Origin: Pandoraea sp. PE-S2T-3
Lineage (GTDB): Bacteria > Pseudomonadota > Gammaproteobacteria > Burkholderiales > Burkholderiaceae
Assembly: GCF_002179965.1 (NCBI RefSeq)
Contig: NZ_NGUQ01000037.1
Location: forward strand, 1,010,866 to 1,074,865
Direction of reading: 5' to 3'
Length of the DNA stretch: 64,000 nucleotides
Positions 18,928-27,531 of the stretch are shown here, one piece after another. How positions within the stretch are numbered: the stretch's first letter is position 1; the number at the start of each line of letters is the position of its first letter. The notes beneath the pieces are model-generated. The model made no database searches. It was not told the origin of the DNA and saw nothing but the letters and a program-made list of their open reading frames with translations. The translations under genes were made by a program, and so were the position numbers.

Positions 18928-21162
18928 ATGCCGCAACTCCGCTCCGTCACGGCGCGCGCCCCCGCTCGCCCCGAAACTTCGCGTCCCGCCTCGCCGATTG
19001 CCCGCGCCACGTTCGCGCTCATCGCGACTTACGCCGCGCTGGCCACGGTGACCGCCACGCAGGCACATGCACAAAGCACGCCGGCCGGCACCGACGCGGC
19101 CGCCGCGTCATCGAGCACACCGGTACAGCCCACGGCGCAGTTGACGACGACGACGGTCACGGGCGATCGGAGCAACGACTTCGATCCGCTCGCCGTGAAG
19201 AATGTGACATCGGGGGCACTCGGCACTCGCAAGGCGGTCGATACGCCCTTCTCGACCACGACGGTGACCAACGAGCAAGCGCAGGACCTGATGGCGACGT
19301 CGATCAACGACGTGTTCAAGTACGACCCGTCGGTCGCGCCGGTCATCAGCAGCGCGACCGGTGAAAACGCGGTCTTCAGCGTGCGCGGTCTGGCGATCGA
19401 CATGCTCAACGGCATCAAGGTCGACGGTCAGAGTTTCCCGGTGTGGGACGCCGACCTCGCGATGGAGCCGTTCGAGAAAGTCGAACTGCTCAAGGGGGCA
19501 GGCGGCTTCATGTACGGCTTTGCCACCCCGGGCGGCATGCTGAACTACGTGATGAAGCGTCCGACCGATGACCCGTATCGCTCGGCGACCATCGGGTACA
19601 CGTCGGCCAACATCTGGGCGGAAAAGCTCGACGTGGGCGGTCGCTTTGGCCCGGACAATCAGTTCGGCTACCGCGTGAATATGGTCAACGAGGAAGGCAA
19701 TTCGTCGGAGGCGCATCAGCATATTCGCCGTAAGGGTGCATCGCTGGCGCTGGACTGGCGCATCACACCGGACCTCACGTGGTCGGCCGACGTGATGTAT
19801 CAGGACCGCAAGTCGACGGGCACGATTTTCGGTCTGGGCTTCTATGGCGTGACGCAGATTCCGTCGGCCAAAAGCGTCAAGGATCTGTCGCAGCCGCAGA
19901 ACTGGTATGAAACCGAATTCCTGTCGGTGGGCACGGGTCTCGACTACCGCATCTCGGACGATTGGCGTGCCAGCGTGAAATTCCGCTTCGCCAAGGAAAA
20001 CCGCTACAACTTCGACAGCTTCATTGCGGTCAACGACAACGCCGGCAACTACACCAACACGCTGTATGCCGCCCTGACGCGCTACTACTACCAGAACTAC
20101 GATGCGATGCTGCAAGGCAAGGCCGATACGTGGGGCGTGAAGCACGATCTGGTCGTGGGCGCGAGCTACATGAACCAGTGGAAGGACTATGACGCGGGCG
20201 AAGGCTGGCAAAACGGCTACAACCTCGGCAACGGCAATCTGTTCTCGCCGACCCTCTTGAGCAACTCGGCGGCCGGTATTTCGGCTGATCTGTATCGAGC
20301 CGGCCGCATCACGCAGGCCGCGATCTACGCCAGCGACACGGTTCATGTGACCTCGCGCCTGTCCGTACTGCTTGGCGCGCGATACACGCAGTATCACGAC
20401 TGGAGCTACAACATCAACGGCACGCAGTCGGCGAACTACTCGGCCAACCCGGTCTCGCCGACCATCGCGTTGATGTACAAGACGGACGCGAACTCGACCG
20501 CTTATGTGAGCTACGTCGAATCGCTGGAAGAAGGCGCGTCGGCCGACAACCGCTTCGCCAACTCGGGCACGACGTACGGTCCGCTCAAGAGCAAGCAGTG
20601 GGAAGTCGGCTTCAAGACGGATAACCGCAACTGGGGCGCCAATATCGCGCTGTTCCAGATGCGTCGCGGCTATTCGTATGGCGATTCGAACAACAATCTC
20701 GTGCAGAACGGCATCATGCGCTTTCAAGGGCTCGATGCCAGCGGCTGGGTCAAGCCGCTCGACGAGTGGCGCGTGATGGGCGGTGTGTTGCTGATGAACT
20801 CGAAGGCGGTCGACATCGACGACCCGAGCGTCGCAGGCAAGCGCGTCTACGGTGCCGCCAAGGTGATCGGCACGGGCCGTATCGAGTACAACCCGTCGTA
20901 CCTTCGTGAGTTGACGGTGGCGTTCGGCGGCAAGTATGTCGGCGGCATGGCGGTCGATGCGGCCAACACGCAGTTCATTCCGGGCTACACCACGTTCGAC
21001 CTGAGCGCGAAGTACCAGACGCGCATCAGCGGCAAGGATGTCGTGTTCCGCGCCGGTATCAACAACCTGTTCGATCGCAAGTACTGGACCGAAGCGTGGG
21101 GCGGCTTCCTGTTCCTCGGTGCCACCCGTACGTTCGTGGCCAACGCGACGATTCAGTTCTAA
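18928..21162 (+). CDS. TonB-dependent siderophore receptor
   Basis: Outer-membrane beta-barrel receptor that imports ferric siderophores with TonB energy. The 744-residue precursor has a long signal peptide ending at AHA-Q near residue 49, a plug domain (about 85-220; VFSVRGLAIDMLNGIKVDG, then VELLKGAGGFMYG) and a barrel ending in the terminal aromatic required for Bam-dependent insertion (NATIQF). The start at 18928 has GGGAGA upstream and gives a proper export signal. It follows the PepSY gene by 113 bases. The siderophore class cannot be told; the barrel has no obvious fusion or signalling extension. Confidence 0.93.
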   Translation: MPQLRSVTARAPARPETSRPASPIARATFALIATYAALATVTATQAHAQSTPAGTDAAAASSSTPVQPTAQLTTTTVTGDRSNDFDPLAVKNVTSGALGTRKAVDTPFSTTTVTNEQAQDLMATSINDVFKYDPSVAPVISSATGENAVFSVRGLAIDMLNGIKVDGQSFPVWDADLAMEPFEKVELLKGAGGFMYGFATPGGMLNYVMKRPTDDPYRSATIGYTSANIWAEKLDVGGRFGPDNQFGYRVNMVNEEGNSSEAHQHIRRKGASLALDWRITPDLTWSADVMYQDRKSTGTIFGLGFYGVTQIPSAKSVKDLSQPQNWYETEFLSVGTGLDYRISDDWRASVKFRFAKENRYNFDSFIAVNDNAGNYTNTLYAALTRYYYQNYDAMLQGKADTWGVKHDLVVGASYMNQWKDYDAGEGWQNGYNLGNGNLFSPTLLSNSAAGISADLYRAGRITQAAIYASDTVHVTSRLSVLLGARYTQYHDWSYNINGTQSANYSANPVSPTIALMYKTDANSTAYVSYVESLEEGASADNRFANSGTTYGPLKSKQWEVGFKTDNRNWGANIALFQMRRGYSYGDSNNNLVQNGIMRFQGLDASGWVKPLDEWRVMGGVLLMNSKAVDIDDPSVAGKRVYGAAKVIGTGRIEYNPSYLRELTVAFGGKYVGGMAVDAANTQFIPGYTTFDLSAKYQTRISGKDVVFRAGINNLFDRKYWTEAWGGFLFLGATRTFVANATIQF

Positions 21163-21184
21163 GAGGCACCGCCTCGGAAACGAC

Positions 21185-21216
21185 AAAACCCCACGACCCG
21201 AAAGTCGTGGGGTTTT
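21185..21216. terminator. Strong bidirectional terminator
   Basis: A perfect 13-bp stem (aaaaccccacgac / gtcgtggggtttt) with a 6-base loop and A/T runs on both flanks lies between the convergent receptor and fpr genes. Confidence 0.9.
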
Positions 21217-21257
21217 GCGTTGTGCTGTCGTGCTGCGCTGCTGGTGTCTTGGTCGAC

Positions 21258-21309
21258 GAACTTAGCCGACGAAATTAGCCAGCTAACTTAGCGGGCCAAC
21301 TTAGCCAAC
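21258..21309 (-). repeat. Four 13-bp tandem units spanning the fpr stop codon
   Basis: Read on the minus strand: GTTGGCTAAGTTG, GCCCGCTAAGTTA, GCTGGCTAATTTC and GTCGGCTAAGTTC. The TAA of the first unit is the fpr stop; each later unit repeats CTAA, and because 13 is not a multiple of three the TAAs fall in all three frames. Confidence 0.9.
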
Positions 21310-22071
21310 AAACGCACGCTCAACGAGGTAATGCCCCGGGGCGTGGTTGTGACCTTCGACGAAACCGCGCTTTTCCAGCAGCTCACGGGTGTCCTTGAGC
21401 ATGGCCGGGCTGCCGCACAGCATGACGCGATCGTTTTCCGGCGTGAATTCCGGCAGGCCGATGTCCTGGAACATCTTGCCCGACTCGACCAGTTCCGTAA
21501 TACGGCCCTGATTCTCGAACTCTTCACGCGTCACCGTCGGGTAGTAGATCAGCTTGTCGCGCACGTACTCGCCGAGGTACTCGTGTTCCGGCAGATGCTC
21601 GGTGATCAGGTCACGGTAAGCGAGTTCGCTCGTGAAGCGGCAACCGTGCACGAGAATGATGTGCTCGTAGCGGTCATACACTTCCGGATCGCGAATGATG
21701 CTCATGAACGGCGCGAGGCCCGTGCCCGTCGAGAGCAGATACAGGTTCTTGCCCGGGAGCAGGTTGTCGTTGATCAGGGTGCCCGTCGGCTTGCGGCCCA
21801 CGATCACCTTGTCGCCCGGCTTCAAGTGTTGCAGACGCGAGGTCAGCGGACCGTCCTGCACCTTGATGCTCAGGAATTCGAGCTCTTCCTCGTAATTGGC
21901 GCTCGCCATGCTGTAGGCGCGCAGCAGCGGCTTGCCCTCGACTTCCAGGCCAATCATCGTGAACTGGCCATTGACATAACGGAACGAAGCGTCGCGCGTG
22001 GTCTTGAAGCTGAACAGCGTGTCAGTCCAGTGGTGGACTTCCAGCACGGTCTGTTGATTCTGTGTACTCAT
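21301..22071 (-). CDS. fpr: Ferredoxin/flavodoxin--NADP+ reductase
   Basis: FAD enzyme of 256 residues that shuttles electrons between NADPH and ferredoxin or flavodoxin, with a role in redox homeostasis and Fe-S or siderophore iron reduction. FAD binding is shown by RAYSMAS (51-57), the pyridine-nucleotide domain by GTGLAPFMS (115-123) and HGCR near 143, and the end domain by LCGSPAML. The C-terminus VERAFVG matches bacterial Fpr type II enzymes. The ATG at 22069-22071 is clear. It is the last gene before the receptor operon in convergent orientation, ending inside a 13-bp tandem repeat. Confidence 0.93.
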   Translation of the reverse strand: MSTQNQQTVLEVHHWTDTLFSFKTTRDASFRYVNGQFTMIGLEVEGKPLLRAYSMASANYEEELEFLSIKVQDGPLTSRLQHLKPGDKVIVGRKPTGTLINDNLLPGKNLYLLSTGTGLAPFMSIIRDPEVYDRYEHIILVHGCRFTSELAYRDLITEHLPEHEYLGEYVRDKLIYYPTVTREEFENQGRITELVESGKMFQDIGLPEFTPENDRVMLCGSPAMLKDTRELLEKRGFVEGHNHAPGHYLVERAFVG

Positions 22072-22237
22072 ATTGGCGGTCGATAATGCGGTAATGGCCC
22101 CGTAGCCCGGACGGCGGCGTGCAATGCACGCACTATCGGTCGAGGGCGGGAAAACCCGACTATTTTACCTTAATTGGGAATGGCTTTCATTTGTCCCCTG
22201 CGCTTAAGCGGGGTTATTGGGACAATTTTTGGGCCGA

Positions 22238-23260
22238 TTATTGATATCCGTCAGGATTCTGGCGCTGCCAGCGCCAGTGATCGGCGCACATGCGCGCCAG
22301 ATCGTACTCGGCGCGCCAGCCCAGCAGCGCCTGCGCTTTGGCCGGGTTGGCATAGCACGTGGCGATGTCGCCGGGCCGCCGGGCCACGATGTCGTAAGGC
22401 ACGTCGCGGCCGCTCGCGGCTTCAAAGGCACGTACGACGTCGAGCACGCTTTGCCCTTCCCCCGTGCCCAGATTGACGGTGAAACCCGTCTCGCGCCCGC
22501 GCAGTCCTGCCAGCGCGCAAAGATGCCCCCGCGCCAGATCGACCACATGCAGATAGTCGCGCACGCCGGTACCGTCGGGGGTCGGCCAATCGCCGCCAAA
22601 CACCTTCAGACGCGGCAGTTTGCCCACGGCCACCTGCGCCACGAACGGCATGAGATTGCTGGGCACGCCCGCCGGATCTTCGCCCAGCAGACCGCTCTCA
22701 TGCGCGCCAACGGGGTTGAAGTAACGCAATACCGCCACGCGCCAGCACGGATCGGCCACGACCGTGTCGGCCAGTATCTGCTCGGCCATCAACTTGGTCT
22801 GACCGTAAGGGTTCGTCGCCGACAGCGGGAACGTCTCGTCGATCGGCACCGAGCCCGGGTTGCCGTACACCGTGGCCGACGAGCTGAATACCAGATCGCG
22901 CACGTTGTGGCGGCCCATGACGTCGAGCAACGTCACGAGACTGCCGAGATTGTTGTGGTAGTAGCGCAGCGGCTGGCTGACCGACTCGCCGACCGACTTG
23001 AGCGCGGCGAAGTGAATCACACCGTCGATGCGGTAGCGGGAGAACACGTCCTCCATGACCGCCGTCGAACAGACGTCCCCCTGCACGAAGACCGGCGCGC
23101 GCCCGGCAATGCGCTCGATGCGGGTAACGGCTTCGCGTTGACTGTTGCAGAGGTTGTCGACAATGACGACGTCGTAGCCGCCGGCCAGCAACTCGACACA
23201 CGTGTGTGAACCGATATAGCCGGCGCCGCCGGTAACGAGAATGGTGCCCTGATTGCTCAT
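22238..23260 (-). CDS. galE: UDP-hexose 4-epimerase, probably acting on UDP-GlcNAc/GalNAc (PelX-like)
   Basis: SDR-family epimerase of 340 residues. It has the NAD site GGAGYIG (11-17), catalytic Ser128 in SSSATVYG, and Tyr152/Lys156 in YGQTK. At the gate position that is Tyr299 in E. coli GalE (in PAYWAD) this protein has Cys302 (in TCYANP); human GALE has Cys307 there and also handles the N-acetyl sugars. Pel polymer contains GalNAc, and the PelX epimerase of some pseudomonads serves this need, so with pelG 100 bases upstream the likely role is UDP-GlcNAc to UDP-GalNAc. Galactose metabolism remains possible; the symbol reflects the family only. Confidence 0.9.
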   Translation of the reverse strand: MSNQGTILVTGGAGYIGSHTCVELLAGGYDVVIVDNLCNSQREAVTRIERIAGRAPVFVQGDVCSTAVMEDVFSRYRIDGVIHFAALKSVGESVSQPLRYYHNNLGSLVTLLDVMGRHNVRDLVFSSSATVYGNPGSVPIDETFPLSATNPYGQTKLMAEQILADTVVADPCWRVAVLRYFNPVGAHESGLLGEDPAGVPSNLMPFVAQVAVGKLPRLKVFGGDWPTPDGTGVRDYLHVVDLARGHLCALAGLRGRETGFTVNLGTGEGQSVLDVVRAFEAASGRDVPYDIVARRPGDIATCYANPAKAQALLGWRAEYDLARMCADHWRWQRQNPDGYQ

Positions 23261-23360
23261 GAAAATGCCTTGGCGTCGCCTGCCCGGCGTGCCCGGGGTC
23301 GCGCACGGCGCGCGAGGTGACGCATATTACTCCACCGCTGTCGGCTTCGCCAATCGGCCC

Positions 23361-24737
23361 TTACATCGGCTGGCGCATATAAGTTTCGTACTCGAGCGCA
23401 TTCAGACGCCGGCCCAGCCACACCACGCCGAGCACCAGCACGCAGAACAGCGCCAACGCAAAACCATAGCCGTACCACGCGGGCCCGAGCCGCAGACTGA
23501 CCCATGTGAACAGGCCATTGAGCACCACCAGCGACACCGTGAGCACCAGCACGTCACGGCGGCGGTCGAGATAGAACAACACGTTGAGCACGCCCAGCAG
23601 CAGCACCTGCATGCCGGCGGCCACCACATCCACACGCAACAGCGGCTGCCACGCCACCGGCATGCCGACCAGACGCAGCATGTCGTCGCCGAACGCAAAC
23701 ACCAGCAGCGTCACGACCGCCTGCACCTTCAGAATTTCGTAGAGCCCGGTGCGCACGGCACGGGTCATCATGTCGCGCGCCGTCGCAATCTGGCGCAGCG
23801 TGCCCCCATGCCGTACGGCGTCGAAGAAGCTCGTATAGGCTTCGGCAAAATCCGTCTCGATGCGCAGCAGAAACACCGCCATGCCGGGAATCACACAGAG
23901 ATACGAGAGAAAGACCGGCAGGTCGTAGACCGGCGACGCGCGCAACGGCCCGATGATCACCATGCCGGTGGCCGGCGACGCCCAGAACATCAGCTTGTCG
24001 ACCCACACACCGAGCCCGAAACACACGCCGACGCCCACCAGCGACACGTAGATGCTCTTCGGTGCGAACACGTCCCACGACAGCCACGTATCGGTCCGGT
24101 ACTGGCGCACGACGATCGCCGCCAACCCGAGCAGCAGACACGCATGACCGATCACGAAACCGCCGAGCAAGCCCGTCAGGCCATAGCGGCCGAGCAATAC
24201 GGCGCTCACCACGCTCAGGCTGTAACCCACGCAAAACACGCCGAGAATCGCGCGGTACTGCTTCACGCTGGTCAGAAACAACACCACGATCCACAAGTTG
24301 CCGAGCAGCACAAAGCCAATCCACATCAGCCACCGGTACGCGAGCGGCAAGTCGGCGAAGAGCGTCTGCGACAGCACCAGACCGACGCTGCCGAGCACGA
24401 CCGTCGTGACCAGCGCCACGGCATTGAGCGCAGGCATGACCGCGCGCGATTCGCCGGCAAACAGCCGGTCGCTCAGATGCCGGGTGAACGCGAGCTGCAC
24501 CAGTCCGGTCGCGATCACGCTGGCGGCGATCAGATACGTCACCGACACCTGAAACTGCGTCAGTACGGCCGCCGGTTGCACGTTCGCCAGACTCATCAGG
24601 CCGACGAGCACGATGCCCACCATCGACAGCACCAGCGGCCCGGCGCTGATGATGCCCGCGTAGCCATACGCCACCAGCGTGCCGGACAGCGTGTCGCTGC
24701 GCAGCAACCGGCGCAATTCGAATCCGATGCCCGCCAT
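23361..24737 (-). CDS. pelG: PelG, Pel polysaccharide inner-membrane transporter
   Basis: A 458-residue membrane protein of the PelG family (distantly MATE/flippase-like), thought to form the inner-membrane channel or synthase partner for Pel export. The start MAGIGFELRRLL is the family signature, followed by about twelve hydrophobic helices. Its ATG shares one base with the pelF stop (TGATG), showing an operon with translational coupling. It works with PelD, PelE and PelF at the cytoplasmic membrane. A 100-base gap separates it from the downstream epimerase gene. Confidence 0.93.
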   Translation of the reverse strand: MAGIGFELRRLLRSDTLSGTLVAYGYAGIISAGPLVLSMVGIVLVGLMSLANVQPAAVLTQFQVSVTYLIAASVIATGLVQLAFTRHLSDRLFAGESRAVMPALNAVALVTTVVLGSVGLVLSQTLFADLPLAYRWLMWIGFVLLGNLWIVVLFLTSVKQYRAILGVFCVGYSLSVVSAVLLGRYGLTGLLGGFVIGHACLLLGLAAIVVRQYRTDTWLSWDVFAPKSIYVSLVGVGVCFGLGVWVDKLMFWASPATGMVIIGPLRASPVYDLPVFLSYLCVIPGMAVFLLRIETDFAEAYTSFFDAVRHGGTLRQIATARDMMTRAVRTGLYEILKVQAVVTLLVFAFGDDMLRLVGMPVAWQPLLRVDVVAAGMQVLLLGVLNVLFYLDRRRDVLVLTVSLVVLNGLFTWVSLRLGPAWYGYGFALALFCVLVLGVVWLGRRLNALEYETYMRQPM

Positions 24738-26428
24738 CAGTCGGTACCCCCGGCAAGCAGTTGTCGATAGAGCGCGCGATAGGCGTCCCGCATGGCGTCG
24801 TGGGTGTAGTGGCGCTCGACTCGGGCCATCCCGGCGCGACTCGCCGCGTGCCAGGCGTCAGGCTCCAGCACCTCGACGATGGCGGCCGCGAGGGCCTCCG
24901 GATCGGCAATCGGCACCACGCGCCCCGCACGTCCGAGCGCGGGATCGCCGTCAATGCCGCTGTCGCCCTCGATCAGATGGCGGCACGCGCCCACATCGGT
25001 GGCGACCACCGGCACGCCTGCTGCTGCGGCTTCGAGCACGACGAGCGGCAACGCCTCCGACACCGACGACAACGCCAGCACGCCGATGTGCGGCAGCACC
25101 GACTCGACCGGCCGATAGCCCATAAAACGCACCTGATACTCCATGCCAAGGCTTGCCGCCACGTCGCGGCACTCCTGCGCGTAGGCCGGGTCTTCCGTCT
25201 CGGGTCCGATGATCCAGCCCTGCACGTCGGGGCGATGGCGATACGCGATGAAGATGGCGCGCAAAAACGTCTTGATGTCCTTGACCGGCACCACGCGCCC
25301 GATCAGCGCCACCACCGGCGGAATCTCTGCCCGATCGGCCTCGGCGGGATCACTGGCGTCCGCCGGGTCGCCACGGCGCGGCACACGCAGCGCGGCAAAA
25401 TGCGCCACGTCCACGCCATTGGCAATATTGCGCGTCTTGTGTGCGGGCGCGCCGTCGGCCAGTTGCCGCTGCCGGTTGCCTTCGAACAACGCCACGATCT
25501 CATCGGCGGCGTCGTAGCACACGCGCCCGATGGTCTCGAAGAACCGCATCCACAGATTCTGGAAGTAGCCGACCTGCGAGATGTCGCGCTCCAGCACGCC
25601 CCGGTTGTCGCGCAACCACTCGCTTTGCAGCAGGTCGAGCTTGCGTTCCTTGGTGTAGCTGCCGTGCTCGGTCACCAGCAACGGCCGGCCCGTCGAGAAC
25701 CGCAGCAATGCGCCCAGCAACCCCGCGTAGCCGGTGGAAACCGTGTGGTACAGGCGCGCTGGCGGCATCGCGTCGGCAATGCGCGCGAGTTGCCACAGCG
25801 GCTTGTGCATCGTGCGCACCGTCCAGAAGTAATCAGTGAACGACGGATCGAGGCAGTGGCGCTCGTAACGCTCGGTCATGAACTGCCACGCGGCACGGCT
25901 GTGCAGGAACTGCGGTTGCGCCAGTTCATGGCCGTCTCTGAGCATCGGCAGAATTCTGGCGAGCATCTGGCGGAAGGCGTCGTTGCCTGTCTCCGCCCCA
26001 CCCGCCGCCACGCCCGCCCCGTCACGACGCCGCATCAGGTCGTGCATCTCGCCGACCTGCGCAAACGCCGCAGCGTCTCCATCGTTATGAAGCGCCCCTT
26101 GATGGCTGGCGCTCGCCCCCTCCCCCTGCGGCGAGGGCTCGTAAAGATAATGGGCTTCGAAATGCGTGACGTTCGGCGGCAGCGCGTAGACCGGCGTGCC
26201 GTAGTCCTCGCGGCGGCTGCCGATAAATACCACCGCGAACGTCCGCTCGGGAAACGCCCGGATCAACTGATCGACCCACGACGACACCCCGCCGCGCACG
26301 TAGGGGAACGTGCCTTCGAGAAGCAAAGCGACATCCGCCACCGGGGCGCCTCGCAAGGAGGCTCGGCCGGCCGGCTCGGCCGACGCGCCGTCCTGCGCTC
26401 GCATTCCATCGTCAGGGGGCGTCATCAT
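24737..26428 (-). CDS. pelF: PelF, Pel polysaccharide glycosyltransferase
   Basis: Cytosolic GT4-family glycosyltransferase that polymerises Pel from UDP-sugars. Starting at the ATG at 26428, which overlaps the pelE stop (ATGA), it has 563 residues, somewhat longer than the roughly 500 usual for PelF, owing to a 30-residue N-terminal tail and a low-complexity loop (about 90-140). PelF hallmarks are LLLEGTFPYVRGGVSSWV near 35, the LVTEHGSYTKER segment, VVALIGRVVPVKDIK, and the ExxxxxxxE donor-site motif in SEALPLVVLEAA. Gene order pelD-E-F-G is conserved here. A GC-rich palindromic stretch lies inside the loop (26111-26141). Confidence 0.94.
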   Translation of the reverse strand: MMTPPDDGMRAQDGASAEPAGRASLRGAPVADVALLLEGTFPYVRGGVSSWVDQLIRAFPERTFAVVFIGSRREDYGTPVYALPPNVTHFEAHYLYEPSPQGEGASASHQGALHNDGDAAAFAQVGEMHDLMRRRDGAGVAAGGAETGNDAFRQMLARILPMLRDGHELAQPQFLHSRAAWQFMTERYERHCLDPSFTDYFWTVRTMHKPLWQLARIADAMPPARLYHTVSTGYAGLLGALLRFSTGRPLLVTEHGSYTKERKLDLLQSEWLRDNRGVLERDISQVGYFQNLWMRFFETIGRVCYDAADEIVALFEGNRQRQLADGAPAHKTRNIANGVDVAHFAALRVPRRGDPADASDPAEADRAEIPPVVALIGRVVPVKDIKTFLRAIFIAYRHRPDVQGWIIGPETEDPAYAQECRDVAASLGMEYQVRFMGYRPVESVLPHIGVLALSSVSEALPLVVLEAAAAGVPVVATDVGACRHLIEGDSGIDGDPALGRAGRVVPIADPEALAAAIVEVLEPDAWHAASRAGMARVERHYTHDAMRDAYRALYRQLLAGGTD

Positions 26429-27531
26429 CGGGTCCAGAACCGCACGGCAGGCTGCACCGTAGGTGCGACTGCCGCCAGCGCAGCGTGGCCGCCCAGCCCG
26501 CCGAGCAACTGCGTCACGCGGTCGTAGCGTCGCTTCTGAAAGGCCGCTTCGGCCAGCCAGGGCAACAGCCGCTCGCTGGGGAAGCTGTGGAACTGCGCAT
26601 GCCGAAGATACATTTCCGCCGCTTCGGGCGCTTGGCGAAGCAACGAACAGCGGCCGAGCAGATACCACATCGAGGCGTCGTCTTCGTGCTGCTCCAGCGT
26701 GGCGTGCGCAAAAAATTCCACTCGCTCCAGCGTGAAGCGCAGCACTTCGCCGCGCACCAGATTCTGATAGATCAGCTCCCAATACAACTGCGCCAGACGG
26801 CGGCTCGTATCCGCGCGCTCATCCTCGTCTTGCGCGGCCTCGTGACGGTCTCGCATGCGAAAAATCTGCTGCATGATGCGTTTTTCCAGTCCGTCGAGGA
26901 TGCCGTAGGCCAGCAGGCGCACCTCTTCGACCGGGTCGGCCAGCAGGTCGCGGGCGATCTCGCTGGTCACCCGCGACGGCAACGCCTGCACCGAGACGAG
27001 CGCGGCCACACGGTCGTCACGCTCCCCATTCACATTGCGCAACCGGGCGCGCAAGCGCATGCCGGTGCCGTGCTGCACGCGGGCGACAAGGTGCGTGACG
27101 AACCCCGGGGCAGCCACCTGCACCGATTGTGGCGCCTCGCGCGGCGGCGGAAACAGGTAGCCGATGACCATCACGCCGAACAGGACGAAAAGGCCCACAA
27201 CGGGCAGGAAGAAACAGATCAGCGCCGCGTGCCACGTGGCACCGCGCCGGTGGCGATAGCTCGGGGGCAAGGCACGCGCGATGAACGCGCCAGCCAAACA
27301 AGCCGACACGGCTTGCCATGCCAGCACGAGCCATAGCGGGTGCGTCATGACCGTCAGGTTGCCGGCAATGTCTGGCGACGACAACACGATCCGAGCCGCC
27401 TGCCACTGCGCCGCTATCGCGAGGCACGCGACGGCGAGCAGCAGGCTCCAGCGCAGCACGTTTGCCGCCCCGCCCCGCTCGGCGTTTTGCCAACGAGGGG
27501 TGCCGTCGCCGCGTGGCATCGCGTCAGCCAT
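26425..27531 (-). CDS. pelE: PelE, membrane/TPR component of the Pel system
   Basis: A 368-residue inner-membrane protein with two or three N-terminal helices (about 25-45, 65-85, 100-125) and a cytosolic helical-repeat region (about 195-360) of the TPR type, with WELIYQNLVRGEVLRF and MWYLLGRCSLLRQAPEAAEMYL repeats. In known Pel systems PelE bridges PelD and the PelF glycosyltransferase. The ATG at 27531 overlaps the pelD stop by 8 bases and was chosen over an upstream TTG. Identification rests on position plus architecture, as PelE sequences vary widely. Confidence 0.85.
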   Translation of the reverse strand: MADAMPRGDGTPRWQNAERGGAANVLRWSLLLAVACLAIAAQWQAARIVLSSPDIAGNLTVMTHPLWLVLAWQAVSACLAGAFIARALPPSYRHRRGATWHAALICFFLPVVGLFVLFGVMVIGYLFPPPREAPQSVQVAAPGFVTHLVARVQHGTGMRLRARLRNVNGERDDRVAALVSVQALPSRVTSEIARDLLADPVEEVRLLAYGILDGLEKRIMQQIFRMRDRHEAAQDEDERADTSRRLAQLYWELIYQNLVRGEVLRFTLERVEFFAHATLEQHEDDASMWYLLGRCSLLRQAPEAAEMYLRHAQFHSFPSERLLPWLAEAAFQKRRYDRVTQLLGGLGGHAALAAVAPTVQPAVRFWTR

